Below are positions 8,801-16,022 of a stretch of DNA of 31,530 nt, in pieces. The stretch is from a virus, in the IMG/VR virus record IMGVR_UViG_3300047276_000632, positions 1 through 31,530 of that record; one strand, 5' to 3'. A program made the position numbers and the translations under genes. The stretch's first letter is position 1. Every line of letters starts with the position of its first letter. The notes under the pieces are model-generated. The model was not told the origin of the DNA. It ran no database searches and saw only the letters and a list, made by a program, of their open reading frames with translations.

Positions 8801-10016
8801 TGCGCAGTGCCGAGAGCGTGACGGTGTCGATCAGCCTCGGGTTGGTGGCGTCCGCCGTGGTTCGGCGCAGACGGACTTCGTACTGCCCGGTGTCCGGCGT
8901 GTCGAAGCGCCCGCCGCGCCGAACCGGCGAGGACGAGGAATCGACAATCGTAATCTTGCCGGCGGTTTCAAAGCCTGCATCGCCTCCAGCTTTCCAGGGG
9001 ATCGGCAACCAGGATACGGCGCCGACTTCGCGGTATTCCGCATCGAATTCCACCGTCGCGTTGGAACGCCCGCCCTGATCATTGAAAAAGGCGAGCCCCC
9101 GATCGAAGGAGAGGTCGAGATTGATCTCTCGCGCATCGGGCCTCGAGGTGATGGTGCGCCAGCCGCCCGAGGCTGTCAGCGCGATGGAGAGTGCATCCTC
9201 CTCGATACGCTGTGTGTAGAGGGTGATCGGCTGATCGCTCGGCCAGCCCTCACGAATCTCGGCCTCTGCGCCATCAAAGGCCGAGAGCGGCGTTGACCCG
9301 ATCCGGATATCTTCGATCTTGAGGGGGCCATAACCCACGAGCAAGAGCAGGCGCATGTAGCGCTCATTGCCAATGGTCTCGGTGTAGGGCTTCGCGGCCA
9401 GGATCGGGAAAAGCCGCCGCGTGCCATAGACGCGCGGGATCGGGCCGTATGGGTTGAGGCGATTGGTCGTCCCCGTGATGGCGTAGGTCGGTGTCGAAAG
9501 CCCTGCATCATTGCCGCGCAGGGATAGGTTGGGCGTCGGCGCGATCGCATTGACCAGCAGCGAGCCCACCATGGTGATGGCGCCCGCAATGACGAGCTTG
9601 GTGAGCCCCATGGCGGTAAAGACACCAGCCGCATTGACGGCCGCAACGTTGACGCCAAAGAACGCCGCCGTGAGCGCTGGCGCTGCCCAGGCTGCAAAGG
9701 CGATGACCGCAATGGCGCCGATGATAGCGAGCGGGTTCTTGCCTCCACCGCCGCCGCCGCCCAGCGCGTTGACCCGCACAAAGAGCCGCGCATTGGGCTT
9801 GGGGCGAACTTGGGCCCACCAGTCGCGCGGCACCTCCTCGTCATCGACAAAGACCTGCAGGTAGGGCCAGTAGCGCTGCGGTAGGTCCGAGGCTTCAAGC
9901 ATCTGCGCAAGGCTGAGGCCGACCGGCGCAAAACGCTCCTCCCGCTCGGTGGAAAAGGGGCGCGCGACAAGTGTCCATCGCAGCTGCGTATCGAACTGCG
10001 TGGCATCAAGCGGCAT
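5895..10016 (-). CDS. Host-specificity tip protein (TipJ/lambda J-like)
   Basis: This 1373-residue protein is the central tail-tip (host-specificity) protein. The N-terminal 85 residues plus a run of seven glycines (86-92) and a hydrophobic segment (about 96-120) resemble the lambda I-type region. The core that follows (PRVYGTRRLFP onward) matches the TipJ/J family, including the segment around CDVLRRRGNTRLI and the IVYADGYSAENA region. Fibronectin type III-like modules follow (for example VQLSWEPVSALDLVGYEIR), then a lectin- or adhesin-like tail. The start chosen is the ATG at 10016, which overlaps the NlpC stop by 11 bases and matches the homologous N-terminus; a longer ORF extends 40 codons upstream but overlaps the peptidase in another frame. 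Translation is probably coupled to the peptidase gene. Confidence 0.92.
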   Translation of the reverse strand: MPLDATQFDTQLRWTLVARPFSTEREERFAPVGLSLAQMLEASDLPQRYWPYLQVFVDDEEVPRDWWAQVRPKPNARLFVRVNALGGGGGGGKNPLAIIGAIAVIAFAAWAAPALTAAFFGVNVAAVNAAGVFTAMGLTKLVIAGAITMVGSLLVNAIAPTPNLSLRGNDAGLSTPTYAITGTTNRLNPYGPIPRVYGTRRLFPILAAKPYTETIGNERYMRLLLLVGYGPLKIEDIRIGSTPLSAFDGAEAEIREGWPSDQPITLYTQRIEEDALSIALTASGGWRTITSRPDAREINLDLSFDRGLAFFNDQGGRSNATVEFDAEYREVGAVSWLPIPWKAGGDAGFETAGKITIVDSSSSPVRRGGRFDTPDTGQYEVRLRRTTADATNPRLIDTVTLSALRTITNDAPVTMTGLAMVALRLKAYEQINNQLQQISCLASSYLEVWNGSAWSWQLTRNPAWAYCDVLRRRGNTRLISDERIDLTAIRAWAEACEMPAQDGQPKWTFDGIVEGGSVVEALRDIASHARARYGIRDGKHSVVRDIPQSVPVLHITPRNSFNYVGRKQFIDLPHALKVRFINPDKDWQEDERIVYADGYSAENAARFETVDMMACTRAEQAWREGRYHLAVGRLRPETHEVYQDVEALRATDGDLVMFAHDVILVGLASGRIKARILAEGLVTGLLLDEPAPMEAGKNYALRVRRLDGASQVLPLNTAPGDARSVTLATHLPETLAPEPGDLFQFGEAGREAAPMLVKGIEPGPNLSAKLILIPAAPGVHQADTGPIPAFDSYITRPAQIELVRPAPPVIWTTISDETVLVRGPDGRSAPRILVRLYPPGSDATNAPDGIEIRYRETGNTGPWGSVPTQPADTLTVAIQPVEDGKSYDLRLRFVARNGIASDWTEVLAHQVVGRTTPPADVGGFAAERRADGVQLSWEPVSALDLVGYEIRMGASWDAGTLVTTRHRGTTLFVALADAGERLFHIKAIDEIGLVSPAASSIAAAVAPPDNVTAFDVIPQGDHVRASWEPVEGTGVEYELRAGTTWGTGRFVGRAAGNHLVALWPIREATDETFWLKAISSAGLYSEGAAYATTRLAPLAGRNAVLVSDRQALGWPGVTQGMEIIGGNLLALARSGSTTIARGEYVFPVSFGRTWRARNWIEAHVGTTPADDLVWDTAGFAWQDPEASSAWLPLGDVDGATLRSQIAVEAPLANDLIEGFRLAGALTGMRGQSPAQAQNLTYTPARFDQGLKVGGGTKAGWSIAIPSEFSTTFDVRLDQILDEPTVYLALTGTAGTLRLIWSPEDSAFALEDDHGQRVTAALLRRSGDIITFGICQTPTTRRLFVASAQTGLIASGAAPLAPLGAFTGAQLHPA

Positions 10017-10455
10017 GGCGGTAGAGCCCAAGGAGGCGCTTTTCCCAGCGGGAGCCAGTCGTGAAGCGTTCGAGGATGCTGTCGCATTTCTTTTCGATGT
10101 GCAGCATGAAGCCGGGCGCCACGACGACGCCGACATGAATGGGGCGCCCCATCACGCGCAGCAGAACGCCGTCGCCGGGTTTCTCCTCCCCGATGGCGAT
10201 CGGACGCCAGAGGCGGATCCGTTCATCCATCAGCGCGGCAAGCAGGCTGCTGTCCTCGCCGGGTCGGTAGGCAATGCCCTCATATTCCGGCACGGCGCCG
10301 CCGAAGCGCTCGTTGATGACGAGCCGCAGCAGCCCGTAGCAGTCGAGCCCGTCCCGATTGCGCCCACCCTCCTTGAAGGGCAGGCCGACATAGGCGGAGA
10401 CCCAGTCGGGCAGGCTAGACGAGGCTGACTGTGCGATGGCGGTGAAGTCCTTCAT
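10006..10455 (-). CDS. NlpC/P60 tail peptidase (lambda K-like)
   Basis: This 149-residue C40 peptidase is of the kind carried at the tail tip of lambda-like phages, where it is thought to cut peptidoglycan during DNA entry. The catalytic cysteine is C39 in RDGLDCYGL, the histidine is H107 in GRPIHVGVVV, and H119 could be the third polar residue. The ATG at 10455 was preferred because a GCGAGG lies upstream and conserved homology begins shortly after, at LPDWVSAYVGLPF. An in-frame ATG at 10506 would add 17 residues but has no ribosome-binding site and lies at the junction with the inserted Phd cassette. The end overlaps the start of the tip protein gene. Confidence 0.9.
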   Translation of the reverse strand: MKDFTAIAQSASSSLPDWVSAYVGLPFKEGGRNRDGLDCYGLLRLVINERFGGAVPEYEGIAYRPGEDSSLLAALMDERIRLWRPIAIGEEKPGDGVLLRVMGRPIHVGVVVAPGFMLHIEKKCDSILERFTTGSRWEKRLLGLYRHAA

Positions 10456-10531
10456 CTGGGGTGGTGCCTCGCCGCGAAACGAGAGGGCTTTGACGCTCTC
10501 GAACATGTGGAGAGAGGAATATCTTGAGCTC

Positions 10532-10560
10532 TTGAATTAGAGCCAAAAAAGGCTCTATAT
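10532..10560 (+). promoter_or_regulatory. Promoter and palindromic operator of the Phd gene
   Basis: A -35-like TTGAAT (10532-10537) and a -10-like CTATAT (10555-10560) are separated by exactly 17 bases. The spacer holds most of a perfect inverted repeat, TAGAGCC-AAAAAA-GGCTCTA (10538-10557). Phd-family antitoxins repress their own promoters through such palindromes. The repeat is not followed by a T-run in either useful position, so an operator fits better than a terminator. Confidence 0.6.
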
Positions 10561-10587
10561 CTGTATCTAAATTTCCGAGAGGCCACT

Positions 10588-10839
10588 ATGGATACGATTT
10601 TCGCGGATCTCTCAGTCAGTATGTCTGAGTTCAAGCGGAACCCTGCCCAGGTGCTGCGTACTGCCGGCGAAAAGCCAGTGGCGGTGCTCAATCATAATCG
10701 ACCGGCCTTCTACATGATCTCGCCAAAGCTCTTCGAGGCTCTGGTGGAAGAGTTGGCTGATCGTGAATTGGTTAACTTGGCTCGAAAGCGGTTGCTGGAG
10801 AAAGACAACGCTGTTGATGTTGATCTTGACCAACTTTGA
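10588..10839 (+). CDS. Phd/YefM-family antitoxin, apparently without its toxin
   Basis: This 83-residue protein has the Phd/YefM layout: an N-terminal DNA-binding region (VSMSEFKRNPAQVLRTAGEKPVAVLNHNRPAFYMISPKLFEAL) followed by an acidic, probably flexible tail ending in DVDLDQL that would bind and neutralise a toxin. A GAGAGG ribosome-binding site precedes the ATG. It stands on the opposite strand from the tail genes, between DUF1833 and NlpC. No intact RelE/ParE toxin follows: only a short frame opening with a TTG overlapping the stop (LRRIKISCAALKKLL) looks like a RelE N-terminus, and it runs into the end of the convergent tail gene. It is therefore an orphan antitoxin, either a decaying pair or an anti-addiction gene. 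Confidence 0.85.
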   Translation: MDTIFADLSVSMSEFKRNPAQVLRTAGEKPVAVLNHNRPAFYMISPKLFEALVEELADRELVNLARKRLLEKDNAVDVDLDQL

Positions 10840-10866
10840 GGCGCATTAAAATTTCGTGCGCAGCAC

Positions 10867-11334
10867 TTAAAAAGCTCCTGGAAACCGCGCTGGAGTCATC
10901 TGCTCGCAAACCGGTTCTGATAAAATGTCTTCGTAGACAAGATCGCCCGAAATCTCGCCTGCATCCCAGGTCACGTTGCGCAGCCGCATACCGGCGTATT
11001 CAACCTCGATCACATCAGGCTGATCCGCTAGTACCACGCGAAGCGTCACGCTTGGCGGCTCGCTGATGCTACGCACTTCATCGACGATCAGCCGCTCTGT
11101 ATTGTCGATACGAATGCGCGCGATCATCGGACGGTCCTGACTTTCAGGCGGCAGCTCTACCTCGAAAGGATAGCCAATGAAGGTCCAGCCCTGATGAATG
11201 ACATCGATATTATCATTGGCGACGCGGATGGGCGTTGAGAGACCTGTCGCTGTGATTTCAAGCAGGACGAGCCAGACCTTGTCGGAGGCTTCGGCATGGG
11301 CTGCCGCTCTTGCCCCTGGCGATATCGTCCTCAG
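10867..11334 (-). CDS. DUF1833 minor tail protein, probable CTG start
   Basis: This is a 155-residue protein of the DUF1833 family, found next to the NlpC peptidase and tip gene in many prophages and positioned like lambda gpL. Family features seen are PIRVANDNIDVIHQGWTFIGYPFEVELPPE near the N-terminus (about 36-65), IARIRIDNTERLIVDEVRSI in the middle and a C-terminus ending PARFPGAF. No ATG, GTG or TTG lies in frame before the internal methionine at 11127, which would discard the conserved N-terminal half. A CTG at 11334 overlaps the upstream TGA (CTGA), mimicking the ATGA junctions elsewhere in this operon, and gives the family's usual length. The start is inferred; the reading frame is certain. 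Confidence 0.82.
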   Translation of the reverse strand: MRTISPGARAAAHAEASDKVWLVLLEITATGLSTPIRVANDNIDVIHQGWTFIGYPFEVELPPESQDRPMIARIRIDNTERLIVDEVRSISEPPSVTLRVVLADQPDVIEVEYAGMRLRNVTWDAGEISGDLVYEDILSEPVCEQMTPARFPGAF

Positions 11335-11687
11335 GACATCTGCTCCAGTTTGATCGCGATTGAGAATAGCGTTCCTGTGATAGCCGACACGCGGGGTGCT
11401 TCGACAAAACGGAATTCCGCTGACGTCCCTTCACGCGGGTGCATCCAGTCGAAGGGCAAGGCGCCACCGGCGGTCGTTTCTTCGAAGAAGGTTTTGAGTG
11501 TCGCGGCCTGTGCCGCGTTGACGCGGAAGGTCACCTCCATCTGGCGTGGCGCTGCCGTGAAGCGGCGTCGGGTCTTTGCGACCCCGGTTTCCATGGCTGT
11601 GCGCAGGACCGTGTCGGCAAAGCGCTCCTGGTACCCGCCTACGGTTGGACGTTGCGGGAGGCTCGAAGGCCAGACGATGCTTGACAT
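11331..11687 (-). CDS. Minor tail protein (lambda M-like position)
   Basis: This 118-residue protein belongs to a common prophage family found between the tape measure and DUF1833. Family features are WPSSLPQRPTVGGY near the start, FADTVLRTAMETGVAKTRRRFTAAPRQ (a basic segment conserved in the family), GALPFDWMHPREGTSAEFRFVE in the middle and a strand-rich end. The ATG at 11687 was chosen over a TTG six bases upstream. By position it corresponds to lambda gpM, a tail-tip network protein. Its end overlaps the DUF1833 start. The broken higBA cassette separates it from the tape measure gene, with which it would normally be contiguous. Confidence 0.85.
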   Translation of the reverse strand: MSSIVWPSSLPQRPTVGGYQERFADTVLRTAMETGVAKTRRRFTAAPRQMEVTFRVNAAQAATLKTFFEETTAGGALPFDWMHPREGTSAEFRFVEAPRVSAITGTLFSIAIKLEQMS

Positions 11688-11803
11688 GGTCAATCCAAGC
11701 TGCAGGACCGGCGTATGGGCAATGCGACATCACCTTCCATCCGGATGGCGCCGATTTTCTGCTGTTTCTGGGACGGCTTTTTTTGCAGCCCTGGAGCATT
11801 TGT

Positions 11804-12091
11804 CTACTCGGCAGGTGCCACAGTAAATTTGAAACCTAGCGCGCGAATAACACCAAGCAGAGTTGTCAGTCGTGGATCACCATCTTCGCTGAGCGCACGA
11901 TAGAGTGCCTCTCGGGTAATGCCAGCATCCCGGGCCACCTCGGTCATACCGCGCGCACGGGCTATAACCCCAAGCGAGTTTGCAATATAGCCGGCGTCAC
12001 CGGTCTCCATTGCGTCTGACAAGAGCTCGGCCTGCGCTTCGGGTGAGGTCAGGTAACGCGCCGCATCAAAGGGCAATGTCTTTGTCGCCAC
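11804..12091 (-). CDS. HigA-type antitoxin (XRE helix-turn-helix), partner of a broken toxin
   Basis: This 95-residue protein is of the addiction-module antidote type (HigA/RHH-free XRE class). The helix-turn-helix is about residues 46-68 (GMTEVARDAGITREALYRALS), and the C-terminus LLGVIRALGFKFTVAP is typical of this family. It starts three bases after the stop of the toxin gene on the same strand, the usual toxin-first higBA order. It is probably co-transcribed from the promoter at 12398-12427. Because the toxin has an in-frame stop, the antitoxin may now act only as a repressor or as protection against related toxins. Confidence 0.88.
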   Translation of the reverse strand: MATKTLPFDAARYLTSPEAQAELLSDAMETGDAGYIANSLGVIARARGMTEVARDAGITREALYRALSEDGDPRLTTLLGVIRALGFKFTVAPAE

Positions 12092-12094
12092 GTC

Positions 12095-12391
12095 TCAATC
12101 CTCCAATTCGGCAGCGAGGCGCTGGGCACGTTCAATATCACGCCGCTGACTGCCTTTGTCCCCGCCGCACAACAAAATGATCACTACCCGACCCCGCTGT
12201 AAGAAATAGACGCGATACCCTGGGCCGTAATCGATCCGTAATTCCGATAAGCCTTGGCCAACCGGCTTCACGTCGCCGAAGAGTCCAGATTGCAAACGCA
12301 CCAACCGTTGCGCGATGCGCGCGGTGGCATGCTAATCAGAGAGCCCATCCAGCCATTCCGTAAAGATTTTGGTTTGACGGAGTTCGATCAT
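12095..12391 (-). pseudogene. HigB/RelE-type toxin interrupted by an in-frame amber codon
   Basis: The frame reads MIELRQTKIFTEWLDGLSD, then TAG (12332-12334), then continues without any frame change as HATARIAQRLVRLQSG through ELRIDYGPGYRVYFLQRGRV to the normal C-terminus. Both halves match the RelE/HigB family (DUF4258-free, 98-100 residues): IDYGPGYRVYF and a final CGGDK-like segment are hallmarks. The stop replaces a codon near residue 20, usually basic in relatives. The toxin is therefore inactive unless the amber is suppressed, or unless translation restarts at the GTG at 12304, which would make a 69-residue fragment lacking the first helix. Confidence 0.85.
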
Positions 12392-12393
12392 CT

Positions 12394-12427
12394 GTAACTT
12401 ATAGGTTACGAAATCCCTTGGTGTCAA
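12394..12427 (-). promoter_or_regulatory. Promoter and operator of the broken higBA pair
   Basis: On the minus strand a perfect -35, TTGACA (12427-12422), is followed after 18 bases by a -10 TATAAG (12403-12398). A perfect inverted repeat GTAAC-N6-GTTAC (12394-12409) overlaps the -10. This is the usual autoregulated layout for HigA. The toxin ATG starts only six bases past the -10, so the transcript would be leaderless or nearly so. Confidence 0.7.
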
Positions 12428-12529
12428 GCCAATCTTTTTTCTCAAGCCCCTTTCAGCGGAGGCCTGCTGCGCGAAGATGACCGTCCTTGATCGGACCACA
12501 CTGAAGCCAGCCATCTGACCAACCATCGA

Positions 12530-15500
12530 TCACACCCGCTTGGTCATGCGCCGCGAGCCATAGGTCTCGCCCTGCGCCCGATCGAGACGACCGCTTCGGA
12601 TTGCTTCATCGATTTTGTCTTCGATAAAGACCGCGATCTCGCGTTTGCCGTCGGCCCCGCGACGCTGCTCGGTGCGCGCAGGCGGCTGATCGCGACCTAT
12701 GCGCATGTCGTAGACATTGACCTGCATATCATTCGCCGGCGCCGGCATCCGCATTCGATCGAGACGCTCAGCGTTCCACCGGTGACGCGGGTCGCTGCGT
12801 GTCAGAACTTCCTCGCCGCGCAGACCGACAAACGGTACCTCATCCGGCCGTAAACCCAACATGCCACCTGCATGGAAGCGCTCGGCCCCTGCAAAGGCAT
12901 TGAGTGCCACCTGCCTGGTGTGAGATGGCGCTATACCGACCAGGCCGCCGGCATGCGCAGCGCCAAATAGCCCAGAGAACCAATTGCCGATGCCTTCAAA
13001 AAAGCCAGGCCCGGAGCTTGCGGCCGCTGTCCCAGCAGCGCTTGCGCCGGCCTGAGCTGCAGCTTGCGGCGCCACCACACCAAACAGGCTCGGGAAAGCC
13101 CCGACAATTTGTGTGGTGATGGGGAGGATGAATTTCTGCTCGATCAGCGTTGCCGCGATACGCGCGGCCATACGACGGAACAACCCAACTGCGCCTTCGG
13201 CCAGGTTAGCAAAAACACTTTTGCCAGCCCGCCCAGCATTGGCAAAGCCGTCTACAAGGAAGTTCGATATATCGCTTGATAGGCTCTTTGCTTGATCGCG
13301 GATGTCGTTGAAGTAGCGAGCCTGTTCGCGGAACGCGGCAGCCGCGTCCTGGGCCTGCAGCGCTTGTTCATCTATGCTACCGAGACGCTCACGCATGCTC
13401 TGCATGCGACGCTCGCGCTCGATGGCAAGCTCTGCCGCCCTACGTTCTGCAGGATCGCTGAGGCGGGCGGCTTGCGCCTCCCGTTCCGCAATGTCCAGGT
13501 CGTTGGTCGATGTGCGTCGCTCGCGGGCCAGCGCGCGTGCGCGTTCCGCCGCCGCCTGGGCTTCGATTGTGCGGGTCGTCGCTTCAATGGATGCGCGTAG
13601 GCGTTCTTCGGCAGCGCCCGTGGCAAGAGACAGGGCCGCGCGCGCATCACGTGTCGCAGCCAAGGACCGCTCGGCCACCTCTGCGCGCTGGACGGCTGCA
13701 GTACCCTGTGCCTCTGCTTCCGCGAGCCTGCGTGCGCTTTGCGCGGATAGTTCCGCCTGGAAGGCTGCACGAGCCTGCGCTTCCACCGTTTCTATCACGC
13801 GGGTCCGGAGGATTTCCTCCGTTCTCGCCGTCTCGTTGATCCCGTTGCGATAGCCCTCGACTGCCGCTTGCCGGGCCGCCTCGGCACGGATGACTGCCGA
13901 TTGGCCTTGCCCATAGGCATCCGCCACGGCGAGCGTCGCGCGGCTCTGGATCTCCAGTTCGCGCGTCTGGTCCTGGTATTGTTGGCGCTGCTGGGCTGCC
14001 GCGTCAGCAACCATGCGGCGCTTGAGGGCTTCCGCCTCCAGCGCATTGAGGTTTCGCTCGCGCGCCGTGATCTCCGCCTGGATCTCCGCCTCCACAAGAG
14101 GGCGGCGGGCGGGCGCTGCGTTGTAGATCCGTTGGCGTCGTTCGAGATCGGCGATCTGGCGTGCGGTCTCTTCGCCGATCGCCGGGGGCTGTGGGGCATT
14201 AGCGGCAGAACCTGCAACCACGAGCGACTGGGCTTGCGCTTGAGCGCGGGCCTGCGCCTGTTCAGCAGCTTGCCGAAGCTGTTCATACTCCGCACGTGCG
14301 GCCTCGACCTGCTCCTGGACTTGAAGCCTGACGGCATTGGGCGACCCATAGCCAAAGCCTGGAATGACCACTTCTGCATTCGGGTCTCTATAGAGCCGGG
14401 TCTCGCGGTTGAAGCGGTCGAGCCGCTCGACCGCCATGTGCAGCGCATCCTCGGCCTCAGCGAGGGGATCGCGTACACGCGGCTGGGATGGGGCAAGCAG
14501 ATTGGCTGCGCCGGAGATCGCGCCTTCGACGACCTGCAGCGTGATCCGGCCGATCGCGCCGCGCGCCAAATTGTCGACGAGGCGGTCCCAGGCACGACTG
14601 ATATCGTTGATCGACTTCTCGGTGGGCGACAGCGACTGCTCGTTCAGCCCCCGGATGCGTTCCTGCAGCGCTGCAATCGCGATGCCATAAGCGCGTGACT
14701 TCTCGCCTTGCTCAGCGAGGAGACGGATATTCTCGCGTTGGGATGGGTTCAGGAAGCCATTCAGCGCCCGATCTAGCTTGATGATCGCGTCATAGCCGCC
14801 TGTGGCTAGTTCGCCGAGTTGGCGAGCCGCGTCACTGGTGCCGGTCCCCATCGCGGCCGCCAGATCGGGCGCCATGCTCGCCAGACGCGGGATCTCCGCG
14901 CCCGGAAGGTTCGGCGTGCGAATAAGGGTCGAGATCGCTGAGCGCGCCTCGTCACGCGCGACGCCGACATCGCGCAGTTTCTCGACGAGTTCGTTGAGCT
15001 GCCCAGCAGTTGTCTGGCCTTGGCGCCCCATGGCGGCAAGCGCGACGTTGAAGGTGCGGCTTTCTGCGGCAAGATCGGTCGCGCGCGACAGAATGATCGC
15101 GAGCGGAATGCCGACCGCCGCCAAGGCAGCCGCGGCGCCAAGCGCCACCGGCGGGATCGCCCGGAACGTCGCCCCGATCCCGCCAAAGATCTGGGTGATC
15201 TGCGGACCCTGTTGTAGGGCCACGGTCAACGGGCTCATGCCCGTCGTCAGCGTCGTGAAGATATCGTTCAGCTGCGGCTGCAGCTGAGCCAACTGCCGTG
15301 CTGTGATGCGGGCCTGCTGGCCCTGTGTCTCGACAGCCTGGCCAAAGCTGCGCGCCTGCGTGCCGGCAGCGGTGAATTTGCGCCCGATGCCCTCGACGAC
15401 GCTCGCATACTCGCCCTGCGTCAGCAGCCCTTTGCTGAGCAGGGCGCTTGCGCGGCCCTGTTCCTGGGCTGCCTGATAGCCTTCGGCGTATTGACGCTTC

Positions 15501-15709
15501 AGGCGCTCGGCGGAACGGGCGAGCTTTTCCTGCTCCCGGTCAGCCTTTTGCGCAGAGGCGCCGGTCCGCTCCAGAGCATTGCCGGCATCACGCGCCGCCG
15601 TCTCGATGGTCTTGAGCGCCTGCTGGCCGGTACGACCCGCTTCGACCAACTCGGCCTTGAAGCGTCCGCCATCGACCTGCAGTCGGACCGAGATGTTACG
15701 GTTCGCCAT
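12530..15709 (-). CDS. Tail tape measure protein
   Basis: This 1059-residue protein is the lambda H-like tape measure. It starts with a family-typical region (NISVRLQVDGGRFKAELVEAG) followed by long Ala/Gln/Glu/Arg coiled coils. A hydrophobic segment (about 188-212, PPVALGAAAALAAVGIPLAIIL) may insert in the host membrane during DNA entry. A further coiled-coil stretch spans about 480-800. The C-terminal domain (AHAGGLVGIAPSHTRQ to FVGLRGEEVLTRSDPRHRWNAERL) is the conserved lambda-family end. By the usual rule of about 0.15 nm per residue the tail would be roughly 160 nm; that is an inference. The start overlaps the tail chaperone gene by 14 bases. In most relatives the M-like gene follows directly, but here the higBA remnant intervenes. 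Confidence 0.95.
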   Translation of the reverse strand: MANRNISVRLQVDGGRFKAELVEAGRTGQQALKTIETAARDAGNALERTGASAQKADREQEKLARSAERLKRQYAEGYQAAQEQGRASALLSKGLLTQGEYASVVEGIGRKFTAAGTQARSFGQAVETQGQQARITARQLAQLQPQLNDIFTTLTTGMSPLTVALQQGPQITQIFGGIGATFRAIPPVALGAAAALAAVGIPLAIILSRATDLAAESRTFNVALAAMGRQGQTTAGQLNELVEKLRDVGVARDEARSAISTLIRTPNLPGAEIPRLASMAPDLAAAMGTGTSDAARQLGELATGGYDAIIKLDRALNGFLNPSQRENIRLLAEQGEKSRAYGIAIAALQERIRGLNEQSLSPTEKSINDISRAWDRLVDNLARGAIGRITLQVVEGAISGAANLLAPSQPRVRDPLAEAEDALHMAVERLDRFNRETRLYRDPNAEVVIPGFGYGSPNAVRLQVQEQVEAARAEYEQLRQAAEQAQARAQAQAQSLVVAGSAANAPQPPAIGEETARQIADLERRQRIYNAAPARRPLVEAEIQAEITARERNLNALEAEALKRRMVADAAAQQRQQYQDQTRELEIQSRATLAVADAYGQGQSAVIRAEAARQAAVEGYRNGINETARTEEILRTRVIETVEAQARAAFQAELSAQSARRLAEAEAQGTAAVQRAEVAERSLAATRDARAALSLATGAAEERLRASIEATTRTIEAQAAAERARALARERRTSTNDLDIAEREAQAARLSDPAERRAAELAIERERRMQSMRERLGSIDEQALQAQDAAAAFREQARYFNDIRDQAKSLSSDISNFLVDGFANAGRAGKSVFANLAEGAVGLFRRMAARIAATLIEQKFILPITTQIVGAFPSLFGVVAPQAAAQAGASAAGTAAASSGPGFFEGIGNWFSGLFGAAHAGGLVGIAPSHTRQVALNAFAGAERFHAGGMLGLRPDEVPFVGLRGEEVLTRSDPRHRWNAERLDRMRMPAPANDMQVNVYDMRIGRDQPPARTEQRRGADGKREIAVFIEDKIDEAIRSGRLDRAQGETYGSRRMTKRV

Positions 15710-16022
15710 CCTCGCTCTTGTCGCTTCGCTTTGTGAGGCCGCGCATAAGGCCGGCTTCGGCCGCGGGCAGGAGTTCGGCGAGCGCTGGTCGGCTTACGCC
15801 GAGCGCATCACCCATGAGAAATACGGCCCCGAAATCGAGCCCAACCGGGCCCGCAGGCCCCATACGAAGTTGCCCTGTGCAACGTTCCAGAAGGTCCCAG
15901 ACTTCCCAGCCCTCAGCGGTGGCTGGTTGATCGCGTTCATAGGGACATTCAGGGCAGCGCCCGGGACAGGCTGCGCAATAGGCGGGCCCGCCGCCGAAAT
16001 GCCATTCGGCGCGGGCGCTCAT
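15696..16022 (-). CDS. Small tail protein with four-Cys motif (lambda T chaperone position)
   Basis: This 108-residue protein sits between the G-like chaperone and the tape measure, the position of the second tail assembly chaperone. It is joined to the previous gene by an ATGA overlap rather than a frameshift signal. Residues 16-26 form CAACPGRCPEC, i.e. CX2CX3CX2C, which could bind zinc. The remainder is a helical segment (LAELLPAAEAGLMRGL) with a charged tail. I do not recognise a named family beyond its position. It may guide tape measure folding during tail assembly, as the G/GT proteins do in lambda. Confidence 0.75.
   Translation of the reverse strand: MSARAEWHFGGGPAYCAACPGRCPECPYERDQPATAEGWEVWDLLERCTGQLRMGPAGPVGLDFGAVFLMGDALGVSRPALAELLPAAEAGLMRGLTKRSDKSEDGEP

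Noticed and set aside
8037-9296. A 419-codon plus-strand open frame opposite the tip protein gene
   Set aside because: The minus-strand frame has clear TipJ homology throughout; the plus frame has no recognisable domain and is an expected shadow in GC-rich DNA.
10457-10506. Longer NlpC start at the ATG at 10506
   Set aside because: No ribosome-binding site and the extra residues fall before family homology; kept as an alternative only.
10538-10557. Inverted repeat as a transcription terminator
   Set aside because: No T-run follows, and it lies inside a -35/-10 pair upstream of Phd, so an operator is the better reading.
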